A stretch of 64,000 bases of DNA from Saccharothrix saharensis. GTDB lineage: Bacteria > Actinomycetota > Actinomycetes > Mycobacteriales > Pseudonocardiaceae. A program made the position numbers and the translations under genes. The notes under the pieces are model-generated. The model saw only the letters and a list, made by a program, of their open reading frames with translations. It searched no databases and had not been told where the DNA came from. The stretch is from positions 1,426,001 through 1,490,000 of the forward strand of contig NZ_VFPP01000001.1 of assembly GCF_006716745.1 (NCBI RefSeq). The letters are read 5' to 3'. This document shows, piece by piece, positions 44,289-53,074 of this stretch (position 1 is the stretch's first letter; each line of letters begins with the position of its first letter).

Positions 44289-44946
44289 GCACGTGTTGCG
44301 GCTGCGCGAGGTGGGCGTGGAGTACCGCACGCCCGCCGGGGCGGTGACCGCGGTGTCGGACGTGACGCTGGACGTGCCCGCGACGGGCATGACGGTGCTG
44401 GCCGGACCGTCCGGGTCGGGCAAGTCGACGTTGTTGCGGGTCTTGAGCCTGGTGGAACGGCCCACGCGCGGCGGGGTCGAGCTGCGCGGCATGGGCACGG
44501 CGCGGTTGTCGTCGGCGGCCCGGCGCGCGCTGCGGCGGCGTGACATCGCGCTGGTGTTCCAGAACCCCGGGGACAACCTGGTCGGCCACCTCGACGTGGG
44601 CGACAACCTGCGTGCGGCGGCGCAGGCGGCGGGCCGGGTCGCGCCGGTGGACGAGCTGCTGGAACGGCTGGGGCTGCCGGGCACGGCCACGTGGAAGGTG
44701 TCGGCCATGTCGGGCGGGCAGCAGCAGCGGCTGGCGTTCGGGTGCGCGTTGGCGCGGCAGGCGACGGTGGTGCTGGCCGACGAGCCGACGTCCCAGCTGG
44801 ACGCGACGTCGGCGGACCTGGTGCTGGAGACGTTGGCCGACCTGGCGCGCGGCGGCGTGCCGGTCGTGGTCGCCTCGCACGACCCGAGGCTCATCGCGTT
44901 GGCCGACACGAGGTTCGACCTGCGGAACGGGGCGTTGGCGGCATGA
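44281..44946 (+). CDS. ABC transporter ATPase (LolD/MacB type)
   Basis: A 221-residue ATPase with Walker A GPSGSGKST, Q-loop VFQNPGDN, signature MSGGQQQR, Walker B VVLADEPTSQ and the switch His in ASHDPR. It starts at GTG within the permease 3' end and overlaps the next ATPase by four bases (ATGA). It powers the FtsX-like permease. Confidence 0.92.
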   Translation: MGEHVLRLREVGVEYRTPAGAVTAVSDVTLDVPATGMTVLAGPSGSGKSTLLRVLSLVERPTRGGVELRGMGTARLSSAARRALRRRDIALVFQNPGDNLVGHLDVGDNLRAAAQAAGRVAPVDELLERLGLPGTATWKVSAMSGGQQQRLAFGCALARQATVVLADEPTSQLDATSADLVLETLADLARGGVPVVVASHDPRLIALADTRFDLRNGALAA

Positions 44947-45587
44947 CGGCGTTGCGGGCGAAGGGGATCGAGCGGACGTTCCGGCACGCGAGCGGGCCGG
45001 TGCACGTGCTGCGCGGGGTCGACCTGGAGGTGGCGCCGGGCGAGCTGGTGACGCTGTCCGGCCCGTCCGGGTCGGGCAAGAGCGCGTTGCTGGCCGTGCT
45101 GGCGGGGTTCGACCGGGCGGACGCGGGCGTGGTGGAGATGGCGGGCGAGGTGCTGACGTCGCCGCCGTCGTGGAAGGTGTGCGCGTTGCTGCCGCAGGCG
45201 CTGGGCCTGGCCGGTGAGCTGACCCTGGCGGAGAACGTGGCGCTGCCGCTGCGGCTCGGCCGCACGGGCGGTTCGCTCGACCGGGTGACCGAGTTGCTGG
45301 CGGAGCTGGGTGTCGGCGAGCTGGCCGACCGCTACCCGGCCGAGGTGTCGTTCGGGCAGCAGCAGCGCGCCGCGCTGGCGCGGGCCGTGGTCGGCGAGCC
45401 GGCGGTGCTGCTGGCCGACGAGCCGACCGCGCACCTCGACCAGCGCACCGGGCCGACGGCGGTGCGGGTGCTGCGGCGGGCGGCCGACGCGGGTGCCGCC
45501 GTGCTCGTCGCCACCCACCACGACGAGGTGCACCGGGCCGCCGACCGCACTCTGGTGCTCAGCGGCGGGCGGATCTCCGTAGGATAG
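44943..45587 (+). CDS. Second ABC transporter ATPase with variant signature
   Basis: A 214-residue ATPase with Walker A GPSGSGKSA and Walker B VLLADEPTAH, His in ATHHDE. The signature is VSFGQQQR rather than LSGGQ. The change suggests an asymmetric pair in which one composite ATP site works poorly, as in heterodimeric exporters. It overlaps the preceding ATPase gene by four bases. Confidence 0.9.
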   Translation: MTALRAKGIERTFRHASGPVHVLRGVDLEVAPGELVTLSGPSGSGKSALLAVLAGFDRADAGVVEMAGEVLTSPPSWKVCALLPQALGLAGELTLAENVALPLRLGRTGGSLDRVTELLAELGVGELADRYPAEVSFGQQQRAALARAVVGEPAVLLADEPTAHLDQRTGPTAVRVLRRAADAGAAVLVATHHDEVHRAADRTLVLSGGRISVG

Positions 45588-45593
45588 GGGCCG

Positions 45594-46637
45594 ATGTCGC
45601 GCCGATTCGCCTCCGTTGTCCTGGTCTTCCCGCTGCTCGCCCTGTTGCTGCTGGTCAGCGACTCGCCGTACCCGGCGTTGCCGGGGCCGAAGCGGGACGC
45701 GCCGCGCGCGATCGTGGCGCTGGGCGACAGCACGATGGCCGGTGAGGGCGCGGGCTCCTACGAGCCGGGCACGGACGGCGAGAACGGCAACTGGTGCCAC
45801 CGGTCGACGAAGGCGTCGGTGCACTACACGCGCGTGGCGGGCGTGGACAAGGTGTTCAACCTGGCCTGCTCGGGCGCGAACTCCGAGCAGGTCGGCATCA
45901 CCGACCAGGTGCGCAACACCGAGGGGTCGCAGGCCAGGCAGTTGGCCGCGATCGCGCGCGAGTACCGGGTGTCGGTGGTCGTGGTGGCGGTCGGCGCGAA
46001 CGACGACCCGCGGTTCGCCGACGTGCTGGGCGCGTGCCTGCGGGCGTGGATCGAGCGCCGCGCCGACTGCGCGAAGGCCATGGCCGACGAGTGGAAGGCC
46101 CGCGTCGAGCGGATGACGCCGAAGGTGGAGCGCGCGTTGCGCGACGTCCGCCGGGTGTTGCAGGACGAGGGCTACACGCCGCGTTCCTACACGTTGGTGC
46201 TCCAGTCCTACGCCGCGCCGGTCGCGCCGGGGTTGCCCTTCGACCTGCAGAACCTGGCCGGGTGCCCGTTGCGCACGGGTGACCTGGAGTGGGTGCGGGA
46301 CCGGGCGGTCGAGCAGTTGTCGGAGGGTCTGCGGACGGCGGCGAAGGCGGCGGAGGCGCGGTTCCTCGACCTGGCGAAGGCCGGTGAGAAGCGCGAGGCG
46401 TGCATGGGCGGTGAGAAGGCGGACCGGGAGTGGTTCACCCGGCTCACGGTCGACTTCGACGGCCTGCGGGACGAGGCGCGGGCCCGGCACGCGTTGCAGG
46501 AGTCGTTCCACCCCAACGACCGGGGCTACGAGCAGTTCGGCCGGTGCATGTCGGAGTTCCTGGCCACGACGGCGCGTGAGGCGTCGTGCGTGGCGGGCTC
46601 GGACGGCAACCTCGACGCGGTGGTGGCGAAGGACTGA
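45594..46637 (+). CDS. Exported SGNH/GDSL hydrolase
   Basis: A 347-residue hydrolase with an N-terminal signal anchor (FASVVLVFPLLALLLLVS). SGNH blocks are clear: GDSTMAGEG (Ser), FNLACSGANS (Gly), VVAVGANDDP (Asn) and SFHPNDRGYEQF (Asp/His). It is probably an extracellular esterase or deacetylase acting on lipid or glycan. It lies six bases after the second ATPase and is in the same operon as the FtsX-type exporter, so its substrate may be connected with the exported material or the envelope. Confidence 0.85.
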   Translation: MSRRFASVVLVFPLLALLLLVSDSPYPALPGPKRDAPRAIVALGDSTMAGEGAGSYEPGTDGENGNWCHRSTKASVHYTRVAGVDKVFNLACSGANSEQVGITDQVRNTEGSQARQLAAIAREYRVSVVVVAVGANDDPRFADVLGACLRAWIERRADCAKAMADEWKARVERMTPKVERALRDVRRVLQDEGYTPRSYTLVLQSYAAPVAPGLPFDLQNLAGCPLRTGDLEWVRDRAVEQLSEGLRTAAKAAEARFLDLAKAGEKREACMGGEKADREWFTRLTVDFDGLRDEARARHALQESFHPNDRGYEQFGRCMSEFLATTAREASCVAGSDGNLDAVVAKD

Positions 46638-47437
46638 TGGCCGGGATCGTCCGGGACGCGGACGCGTCGACCGCGACGGCCGCGCTGGACGCGAGCAAGG
46701 CGGCGTTCGCGGCGCTGCTGGGCGCGCTGCCCGCGGCGACGTCGCACGAGGGCCCGGGGGTGCGCTGGGTGGACACCGGGGTGCGCGACAGCGTGTTCAA
46801 CGGCGTGCTCGACGTCGCCGCCGAGGGGTTCGCCGACTCGGTCGGCCTGGTGCGGGCGCACTTCGCGGCGCGCGGGGTGCCGTTCCACTGGGAGACGGGG
46901 CTGCGGCCCGAGCCGCCGGACAGCGCCGCGATCCTGACCCGGCACGGCCTGCGGCACGTCGAGGACGAACCGGGAATGTGGCTGGACCTGACCGGACCGC
47001 GCCGCGAGCCGCGGCCGGTGCCCGGGTTGTCGATCCGGCCGGTGACCGACCGCGGGGCGGTGCGCGAGTGGGTGCGGGTGTGGGGCTGCGGAGCGCCGGC
47101 CGACGTCACCGACCGCTGGTACGGGGTCTACTCGGCGCTGCCGTGGGGACCGGGCGGGCCGTTGCGGATGTTCGTCGGCTACCTGGACGGACGCCCGGTG
47201 GCCACCACGTACGTGTTCCTGGCCGCCGGCGTCGCCGCCGTGCACTACGTGGTGACCCGGCCCGAGCACCGCCGCCGGGGCATCGGCGCGGCCATGACGC
47301 TCGCCGCGGTCGACGAGGCGGCGGCCGCCGGGTACCGGGTCGCGGTCCTCACCGCGTCGCCTTCGGGCATCGGCACCTACCGGCGGTTGGGGTTCCTGGA
47401 GTGCTGCCTGGTCAGCACGTACGAGTGGGTGCCGTGA
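46637..47437 (+). CDS. GNAT-family N-acetyltransferase
   Basis: A 266-residue protein whose ATG overlaps the preceding stop (TGATG). The C-terminal half is a GNAT domain: VATTYVFLAAGVAAVHYVVT, the acetyl-CoA loop RPEHRRRGIGAAM, and GIGTYRRLGFLE. The N-terminal half (GVRDSVFNGVLDV) resembles a second, degenerate GNAT module. It ends the ABC/SGNH operon; the substrate is unknown. Its end overlaps the convergent gene by 26 bases. Confidence 0.85.
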   Translation: MAGIVRDADASTATAALDASKAAFAALLGALPAATSHEGPGVRWVDTGVRDSVFNGVLDVAAEGFADSVGLVRAHFAARGVPFHWETGLRPEPPDSAAILTRHGLRHVEDEPGMWLDLTGPRREPRPVPGLSIRPVTDRGAVREWVRVWGCGAPADVTDRWYGVYSALPWGPGGPLRMFVGYLDGRPVATTYVFLAAGVAAVHYVVTRPEHRRRGIGAAMTLAAVDEAAAAGYRVAVLTASPSGIGTYRRLGFLECCLVSTYEWVP

Positions 47438-48038
47438 TCAGGGCGGCGATGTCGGCGGCGGTCCAGAACGGCGTGCGGCGGGCCAGGTAGTCGGCGATCC
47501 GCCCGGTGGTCCAGCCGTGCGCTTCGGCGAGGCCGGTCGCGAGCATCGTCAGGTAGTTGGCCGAGGGCTTGGTGTGCTCCACGTCGGCCGCGTGCCAGGG
47601 CGCGGTGAACGTCAGCGCCGGGTGGCCGTCGTGCTCGCCGAGGTGGAGCAGGGTCTCGTAGCGGCCGGGCCCGAGCGCGTGCCTGCCGTCGGCCAGGACC
47701 ACGCCCAGGTCGAGGTCGACGCCCGGTTCGCGGTACATCTCCTGCGCGGCCACGTCGGCGAACTGCGCGGTCGTCACCAGGTACCCGCGGGCGGCCGTGA
47801 CGCCGGGCAGGTCGGGGTCGTAGAACGCCCGCCCACCGAGCCAGACGGGCGACTCGGTGGCGAAGTAGATCCCACCGGGCACCTCCAGGGGCCTGGTGTC
47901 CAGCGGCGGGCTGCCGTCCCGGCACCCCGGGTACCCGCGCGTCGCCCCGACCGGCGTCCCACCGGCGAGGTAGCAGGCGAACCGCGCGGCGTGCATGTTG
48001 GACCCGTAGCTGACGTACCAGACCACTCGGCTGGTCAT
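47412..48038 (-). CDS. Gamma-glutamylcyclotransferase-like fold protein
   Basis: A 208-residue protein with the start motif VVWYVSYGSNM, characteristic of the GGCT-like/BtrG fold; related entries are often mislabelled 'histone deacetylase'. Other features are YPGCRDGSPPLDTRPLEVPG and TFTAPWHAADVEHTKPSANY. The enzymatic role is uncertain. It is the last of three minus-strand small genes. Confidence 0.7.
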   Translation of the reverse strand: MTSRVVWYVSYGSNMHAARFACYLAGGTPVGATRGYPGCRDGSPPLDTRPLEVPGGIYFATESPVWLGGRAFYDPDLPGVTAARGYLVTTAQFADVAAQEMYREPGVDLDLGVVLADGRHALGPGRYETLLHLGEHDGHPALTFTAPWHAADVEHTKPSANYLTMLATGLAEAHGWTTGRIADYLARRTPFWTAADIAALITAPTRTC

Positions 48039-48048
48039 GACCGCGGCC

Positions 48049-48300
48049 TCACAGGCACAGGCGGCACGGGCGGGCGGTCGGGTGTTCGGTCTCCAACTCG
48101 GCGCGGGTGCCCACGAGCTTGACGTAGCTGCCCACCCACGTGGTGCCGCGGGCCGGTGCGCCGTTGATCGTGTGGCACGAGGCGCGGTGCAGGACGAGGT
48201 TGGCCGGGTTCAGGCTGCGTTCGGCGTTGATGACGTACTGGTGCTGGTTGTCCGCCAGCCAGTGCTCGTAGGCGCCGCTGTCCTCCATGAACCTCTGCAT
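48049..48300 (-). CDS. Small cysteine-containing conserved protein
   Basis: An 83-residue protein with YVINAERSLNPANLVLHRAS, CHTINGAPARGTTWVGSYVK and a final CRLCL. The conserved Cys/His positions suggest a small metal-binding or nucleic-acid-associated domain that recurs in actinomycetes. The function is unknown. It is 10 bases upstream of the GGCT-like gene and 7 bases downstream of the acetyltransferase, so probably one operon. Confidence 0.65.
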   Translation of the reverse strand: MQRFMEDSGAYEHWLADNQHQYVINAERSLNPANLVLHRASCHTINGAPARGTTWVGSYVKLVGTRAELETEHPTARPCRLCL

Positions 48301-48307
48301 CGGGCCA

Positions 48308-48889
48308 TCATGCGCCGCCCGGCCGCCACCGGCTGTCCGCCATCCGGTGCCACTCGTCCGCCAGGATGGCGTAGATCAACTCCTCGCCCCAGGCGCCCTT
48401 GAAGATCTCGTTGTGCCGGAAGTGGGCTTCGCGGCGCATGCCGAGCCGTTCCATCACGCGCCACGACGGCTCGTTGAACGCGTCGCAGGAGGCGACCACG
48501 CGGTGCAGCCCGAGGTGGGTGAAGCCGAGGTCCAGCATGGCGGCGGCGGCTTCGGTGGCGTAGCCCTTGCCGTGGTGGTCGGGGTGGAGGATGTAGCCGA
48601 CCTCCCCCTGCCGGTGCTCCTCGCTGAGCCACTTGAGCACGGCCTCGCCGATGACCTCGCCGTTCACCTCGACCGCCAGCGCGAGGTGGTCGCCCGCCTT
48701 GCGCGGCCACGGCACCGACACCTTGAGCGCGAGGCTCTCGGCGGTCTGCTCCGGGGTGCGGGCTTCGCCGTAGAGGTAGCGCACGACGTCGGGGCGTGAC
48801 ATCCAGGAGTGCAGCGCGGCGCGGTCGGCCGGGGTGAACGGGCGCAGGGTCAGGCGCCGGGTCCGGACGGGGTAGTCGGGCTTGGTCAC
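48308..48889 (-). CDS. RimJ/RimL-type GNAT acetyltransferase
   Basis: A 193-residue GNAT of the ribosomal-protein acetyltransferase group: RTRRLTLRPFTPADRAALHS, the acetyl-CoA loop PDHHGKGYATEAA, then VVASCDAFNEPSWRVMERLG and FRHNEIFKGAWGEELIYAIL. GTG 48889 is preferred; TAGATT seven bases before it suggests leaderless expression. The substrate is unknown. It heads a three-gene minus-strand cluster. Confidence 0.88.
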   Translation of the reverse strand: MTKPDYPVRTRRLTLRPFTPADRAALHSWMSRPDVVRYLYGEARTPEQTAESLALKVSVPWPRKAGDHLALAVEVNGEVIGEAVLKWLSEEHRQGEVGYILHPDHHGKGYATEAAAAMLDLGFTHLGLHRVVASCDAFNEPSWRVMERLGMRREAHFRHNEIFKGAWGEELIYAILADEWHRMADSRWRPGGA

Positions 48890-48899
48890 GCCGGTCAAT

Positions 48900-49564
48900 C
48901 TACGAAATCCCGGCCGCGCCGTCGTCCGGGTTTCCGCGCCGGAACACCGGGTGGAAGAAGCGGGCGAGCAGCGGGTACGGCATGCGGTCGTTGTCGGCGA
49001 CGTGGTCGGTGACCGCGCGGATGCCGTGGTGGCCGACCGGCGGGCAGTCGGGCAGCCGCGCCGTGACCTGGTCGGCGGTGTAGGGGGTGAGGGTGGTGTC
49101 GAGCGCGGCCGGGTCGAGGTGCTGGGTCGCGTGCCGCAGCGGTTCGGCGTTCCGGTTGAGCGCGATCACCGACAGCAGCCCGCCGGGCGCGACGAGGTCG
49201 ACGGCCGCGCGCAGGCAACCACCGGGTCGGGCCGGTGCTGGATCACGTTGTGCGCCGGCACCACGTCGTACGGGCCGGGCGCGGCCCCGGGCAGGTCGGC
49301 GAGGTCCGGCCGGACCGGCAGCCCGGCGTCCGCGAACGCGCGTTCGGCCTCGGCCGGCATTCCGGCCGACCGGTCGAGCACGGTCACCTCGTGGCCCTGG
49401 CGGGCCACCCGCAGTGCGTCCGCGCCGTCCCCGCCGGCGAGGTCGAGCACGGTCGCCGGCGGGGACGGCAGGTGGCGGGCGAGGGTGGCGTTCGCCCGCG
49501 TGCAGCGCAGCCGGCCCCACGGGGCTTGCTGCCACGCCCGCCGCTGCCGGGTCGCTTCGGTCAC
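48900..49564 (-). pseudogene. Frameshifted SAM-dependent methyltransferase
   Basis: From GTG 49564 one frame encodes the N-terminal half of a class I methyltransferase (VLDLAGGDGADALRVARQGH as SAM loop, then YDVVPAHNVIQHRPDPV). Near 49216-49222 the coding sense moves to another frame that continues with CLRAAVDLVAPGGLLSVIAL to the normal end at 48900. One base appears to be missing. Both halves look well conserved, so this is a recent frameshift, a programmed shift or a sequencing error. It sits 10 bases after the branched-chain E2 gene and may belong to that operon. Confidence 0.75.
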
Positions 49565-49574
49565 GCCACCGAGG

Positions 49575-50873
49575 CTAGAGGTCGGCCAGGGCGGTGATCG
49601 GGGATTCGACGCAGTCGGCGACGAACCGCAGGAACCCGCCCGCCGTGCCGCCGTCGCACACCCGGTGGTCGAACGCGAGCGTGAGCTGGGCGACCTTGCG
49701 CACGGCCAGTTGCCCGTCCACGGCCCACGGTCGGTCGATGATGCGGCCGATGCCGAGGATCGCGGCCTCCGGGTGGTTGATGATCGCGGCCGAGCCGTCC
49801 ACGCCGAACACGCCGTAGTTGTTGACCGTGAACGTGCCGCCGGTCATGTCGGTCGGGGTGAGCGCGCCCTCCCGTGCCGACGCGGTGTGCGCGGCGATGG
49901 CGGACGCGAGCTGGGCGGTGGTCAGGGACTGGGCGTCCCGCACCACGGGCACCACCAGGCCGCGGTCGGTCTGGGCGGCGAAGCCGAGGTGGACCTGGTC
50001 GAGGACCACGACCTCGTCGCCCTCGACGCGGGAGTTCAGCTCGGGGAACTTCCCCAGGCCGAGCACGGTGAAGCGGGCGAGCAGCGCGAGCAGCGACACC
50101 GACGGCATCGCGGCGCGTGCGGCGAGGAAGTCGGTGGCGTCCACGTCCACCCAGACGGTCGCTTCGGGGATCTCCCGGCGGGACGTGGCGAGCTTCGCCG
50201 CGACCGCGCCGCGCAGGCCGCGCAACGGGATGCGCCGACCGGGAGCGGGTGCGGCCGGCGCGGGGGTGGCGCGGGCGGCCAGCTCGCGTTCCACGTCGGC
50301 GCGCCGGATGACGCCGCCGGGCCCGGTGCCGCGGATCCGGTCGAGCGCGAGGCCGTTCTCCCGGGCCAGTCGCCGCACGAGCGGCGAGATGACCGCGGGG
50401 GCCGACCCGTTCGCCGCGGTCGTGCCGGAGCCGGAGCCGCCGCCGGCGGGCTCGGCAGCGGCACGGGCGGGCGGGATGGTGGCCGGTTCGGGTGTGCCGA
50501 GCGTTGAACTCGGGTGTTCCGAACGCACGACACTCGCGGTCCGAGCGTCGGACTCGCGGGGGCGGCGGCGTCGGCGCGTGGTCTGGGACGTGCCGTAGCC
50601 GATGAGGACGTTGCCGGAGTACTCGGAGGACTCCGGTCCCGGGTCGCCCACGGTCAGCAGCACGGAGCCGACGGCCAGCTTCTCCCCCGGCTCGCCGAAC
50701 CGAGCGCTCACCACGCCCTCGAACGGGCACGGCACCTCGACCACGGCCTTCGCCGTCTCCACCTCGACCACGGGCTGGTCGATCGACACCTCGTCGCCCA
50801 CCGACACCAGCCAGGTGACGATCTCGCCCTCGGTCAACCCCTCGCCCAGGTCGGGCAGCCGGAAGTCAGGCAC
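49575..50873 (-). CDS. Branched-chain 2-oxoacid dehydrogenase E2 (dihydrolipoyl acyltransferase)
   Basis: A 432-residue E2 subunit starting at GTG. In order: lipoyl domain with Lys in VETAKAVVEV (about residues 1-78), a Pro/Ala/Ser-rich linker, the E3/E1-binding domain (SPLVRRLARENGLALDRIRG TGPGGVI), a second linker and the catalytic domain ending in AFDHRVCDGGTAG (His/Asp). It transfers branched acyl groups to CoA, feeding branched-chain fatty-acid and polyketide primers. It overlaps the E1 beta gene by eight bases. The first linker contains a copy of a palindromic-repeat motif found again near 58 kb. Confidence 0.93.
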   Translation of the reverse strand: MPDFRLPDLGEGLTEGEIVTWLVSVGDEVSIDQPVVEVETAKAVVEVPCPFEGVVSARFGEPGEKLAVGSVLLTVGDPGPESSEYSGNVLIGYGTSQTTRRRRRPRESDARTASVVRSEHPSSTLGTPEPATIPPARAAAEPAGGGSGSGTTAANGSAPAVISPLVRRLARENGLALDRIRGTGPGGVIRRADVERELAARATPAPAAPAPGRRIPLRGLRGAVAAKLATSRREIPEATVWVDVDATDFLAARAAMPSVSLLALLARFTVLGLGKFPELNSRVEGDEVVVLDQVHLGFAAQTDRGLVVPVVRDAQSLTTAQLASAIAAHTASAREGALTPTDMTGGTFTVNNYGVFGVDGSAAIINHPEAAILGIGRIIDRPWAVDGQLAVRKVAQLTLAFDHRVCDGGTAGGFLRFVADCVESPITALADL

Positions 50874-51882
50874 CGCAGCTCCCCACGACCTCGTCGTCCC
50901 ACTGCAACCGGCCGATCGCGTCCAGGATCCGGTCGACGCTCGGCAGGTGGTGCTCCTCCAGCTTCGGCGGCGGGTAGGGGATGTCGAACCCGGTCACCCG
51001 CAGCACCGGCGCGTGCAGGTGGTGGAAGCACCGCTCGGTCACCCGCGCCACGACCTCCGCGCCGTACCCGCCGAACCCGGACGCCTCGTGCACGACCACC
51101 GCGCGCCCGGTCTTCACCACCGAGGCGCACACCGTCTCGTCGTCGAACGGTGCCAGCGACCGCAGGTCCACGACCTCGACGTCCCAACCCTCCTCGGTCG
51201 CCGCCTCGGCCGTCTCCAGCGCGGTCGCGACCATCGGCCCGTACGCGATCAACGTGACGTCACGCCCGGCCCGCCGCACCACCGCCCGGTCGAACCCGAT
51301 CCGCTCGTCGGACAGCGGGCCCTTGGCCCAGTACCGACGCTTCGGCTCCAGGAAGATCACCGGGTCGGGCGAGTCGATCGCGTCGCGCAGCAACCGGTAG
51401 GCGTCGTCGGGCGTGCCGGGCGTGACCACCCGCAGCCCCGGCGTGTGCGTGTAGTAGGCCTCCGACGAGTCGCAGTGGTGCTCGACCCCGCCGATGCCGC
51501 CGCCGTACGGCACCCGGATCACCACGGGCAGCTCCACCCGGCCGCGGGTGCGGTTGCGCAACTTGGCCAGGTGGCTGGTGATCTGCTCGAACGCCGGGTA
51601 GGCGAACGCGTCGAACTGCATCTCCACCACGGGCCGCAGCCCGTTCATCGCCATGCCGATGGCGGTGCCGACGATGCCGGACTCGGCCAGCGGCGTGTCG
51701 AACACGCGCTGCTCGCCGAACCGCGCGGCCAGCCCGTCGGTCACCCGGAACACGCCGCCGAGCGCGCCGACGTCCTCGCCGAACACCAGCACGGTCGGGT
51801 CCGCGGCCAGCGCGTCGGCCAGCGCCCGGTTGAGCGCACCGGCCAGGGAGAGCTGCGACTCCTGCGCGACGACCGCGGTCAT
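50866..51882 (-). CDS. Branched-chain 2-oxoacid dehydrogenase E1 beta
   Basis: A 338-residue transketolase-type subunit: ALADALAADPTVLVFGEDVG, FDTPLAESGIVGTAIGMA, MQFDAFAYPAFEQI, and the C-terminal VVVHEASGFGGYGAEVVARV. With E1 alpha it decarboxylates branched-chain 2-oxoacids from valine, leucine and isoleucine. It overlaps E1 alpha by four bases (ATGA), so translation is coupled. Confidence 0.95.
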   Translation of the reverse strand: MTAVVAQESQLSLAGALNRALADALAADPTVLVFGEDVGALGGVFRVTDGLAARFGEQRVFDTPLAESGIVGTAIGMAMNGLRPVVEMQFDAFAYPAFEQITSHLAKLRNRTRGRVELPVVIRVPYGGGIGGVEHHCDSSEAYYTHTPGLRVVTPGTPDDAYRLLRDAIDSPDPVIFLEPKRRYWAKGPLSDERIGFDRAVVRRAGRDVTLIAYGPMVATALETAEAATEEGWDVEVVDLRSLAPFDDETVCASVVKTGRAVVVHEASGFGGYGAEVVARVTERCFHHLHAPVLRVTGFDIPYPPPKLEEHHLPSVDRILDAIGRLQWDDEVVGSCGA

Positions 51883-52952
51883 GCCAGCTCCTCCCGCAGC
51901 AGCGCGGCCTGCTCGCGCAGGTGGCGCGGCGTGGTCGCGTAGACGTGCTCGAACAGGTCCTCGGGCGACGGCTCGACGTCGACGTTCAGCTTCGCCCGCA
52001 CGGAGGCCGCGAACTCCTCCGCCTCGGCCGCGACCGCCGCGCGGCGCGCGTGGTCCAGCAGGCCGCGCGAGGTCAGGTAGGCCTCCAGCCGGTCGACCGG
52101 GTCGCGGTCCAGCCACGCCGCGACCTCGTCGGAGGTGCGGTAGCGGGTGGCGTCGTCGGCGTTGGTGTGCGCCTCGATCCGGTACGTCAGGGCCTCGATC
52201 AACGTCGGCCCGCCCGACTCCAGCGCCTCGCGCACGACCGCGTGCACGGCGGCCACGTCGTTGCCGTCCACCAGCACGGACGGCACGCCGTACCCGACGC
52301 CCTTGTGCGCCAGCGACGGCGCCGCGTTCTGCTTGGACATGGGCACGCTGATCGCGTAGCCGTTGTTCTGCACCAGGAACACCACCGGCGCCTTCCACAC
52401 GCCGGCGAAGTTCAGCGCCTCGTGCGTGTCGCCCTCGGACGTGGCGCCGTCACCGAGCAGCACGAGCGCCGCCACGTCCTCGCCCTTGAGCCGGGCGGCG
52501 TGCGCGAAGCCGACGGCGTGCAGCGTGTTGGTCGCCAGCGGCGTGCACTGGGGGCCGACGCGGTGCTCGTACGGGTCGTAGCCGAGGTGCCAGCCGCCTT
52601 GCAGCAGGGTCAGCGTCTCGGCCGGGTCGACGCCCCGCGTCACGAGCGCGACCGAGTCGCGGTAGGTCGGGAACAGCCAGTCCGTGGGGCGCAGCGCGAG
52701 CACCGAGCCGACCTCGCACGCCTCCTGGCCGCGGGACGACGGGTAGACCGCGAGCCTGCCCTGCTTGGTCAGGGCGGTGGCCTGCGTGTCGAAGCGGCGG
52801 CCGATGACCATCCGGCGGTGCAGCTCGACCAGCACGTCGTCGTCGGGCATGGACAGCGGCGAGTCGTCCACCGGCGTGCCGTCCTTGCGCAGCAGCGACA
52901 GCGGTTCGTCGCTGGGCAGCAACGTCCGCTCGGGCGCGCGGGTGCGGGCCAT
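51879..52952 (-). CDS. Branched-chain 2-oxoacid dehydrogenase E1 alpha
   Basis: A 357-residue subunit with the thiamine-diphosphate motif GDGATSEGDTHEALNFAGVW...VQNNGYAIS and the phosphorylation-loop-like RYRTSDEV region (not expected to be regulated by a kinase here). ATG 52952 follows GGAGGAG, which decides the start over an in-frame ATG 60 bases upstream. First gene of the bkd operon; the E3 dihydrolipoamide dehydrogenase is not in the window. Confidence 0.95.
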   Translation of the reverse strand: MARTRAPERTLLPSDEPLSLLRKDGTPVDDSPLSMPDDDVLVELHRRMVIGRRFDTQATALTKQGRLAVYPSSRGQEACEVGSVLALRPTDWLFPTYRDSVALVTRGVDPAETLTLLQGGWHLGYDPYEHRVGPQCTPLATNTLHAVGFAHAARLKGEDVAALVLLGDGATSEGDTHEALNFAGVWKAPVVFLVQNNGYAISVPMSKQNAAPSLAHKGVGYGVPSVLVDGNDVAAVHAVVREALESGGPTLIEALTYRIEAHTNADDATRYRTSDEVAAWLDRDPVDRLEAYLTSRGLLDHARRAAVAAEAEEFAASVRAKLNVDVEPSPEDLFEHVYATTPRHLREQAALLREELA

Positions 52953-53074
52953 GGGCTCCTCCGGTGTCTCAAGGGGCGAGATGGAGGGCATGGTCCAGCT
53001 CACACCGGCCAAAGTTCCAGATCCGGGCCCGCAATCCGGACGAATGGCCGCGCAGGAGGGTTATGGTCGGCCAC

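Noticed and set aside
41460..46511. Very long open frame (over 1600 codons) on the minus strand opposite the ABC/SGNH operon
   Set aside because: It is a shadow caused by high GC third positions; its translation is Arg/Gln/His/Pro-rich with no domains. Only its last 65 codons, a lipoprotein, are real.
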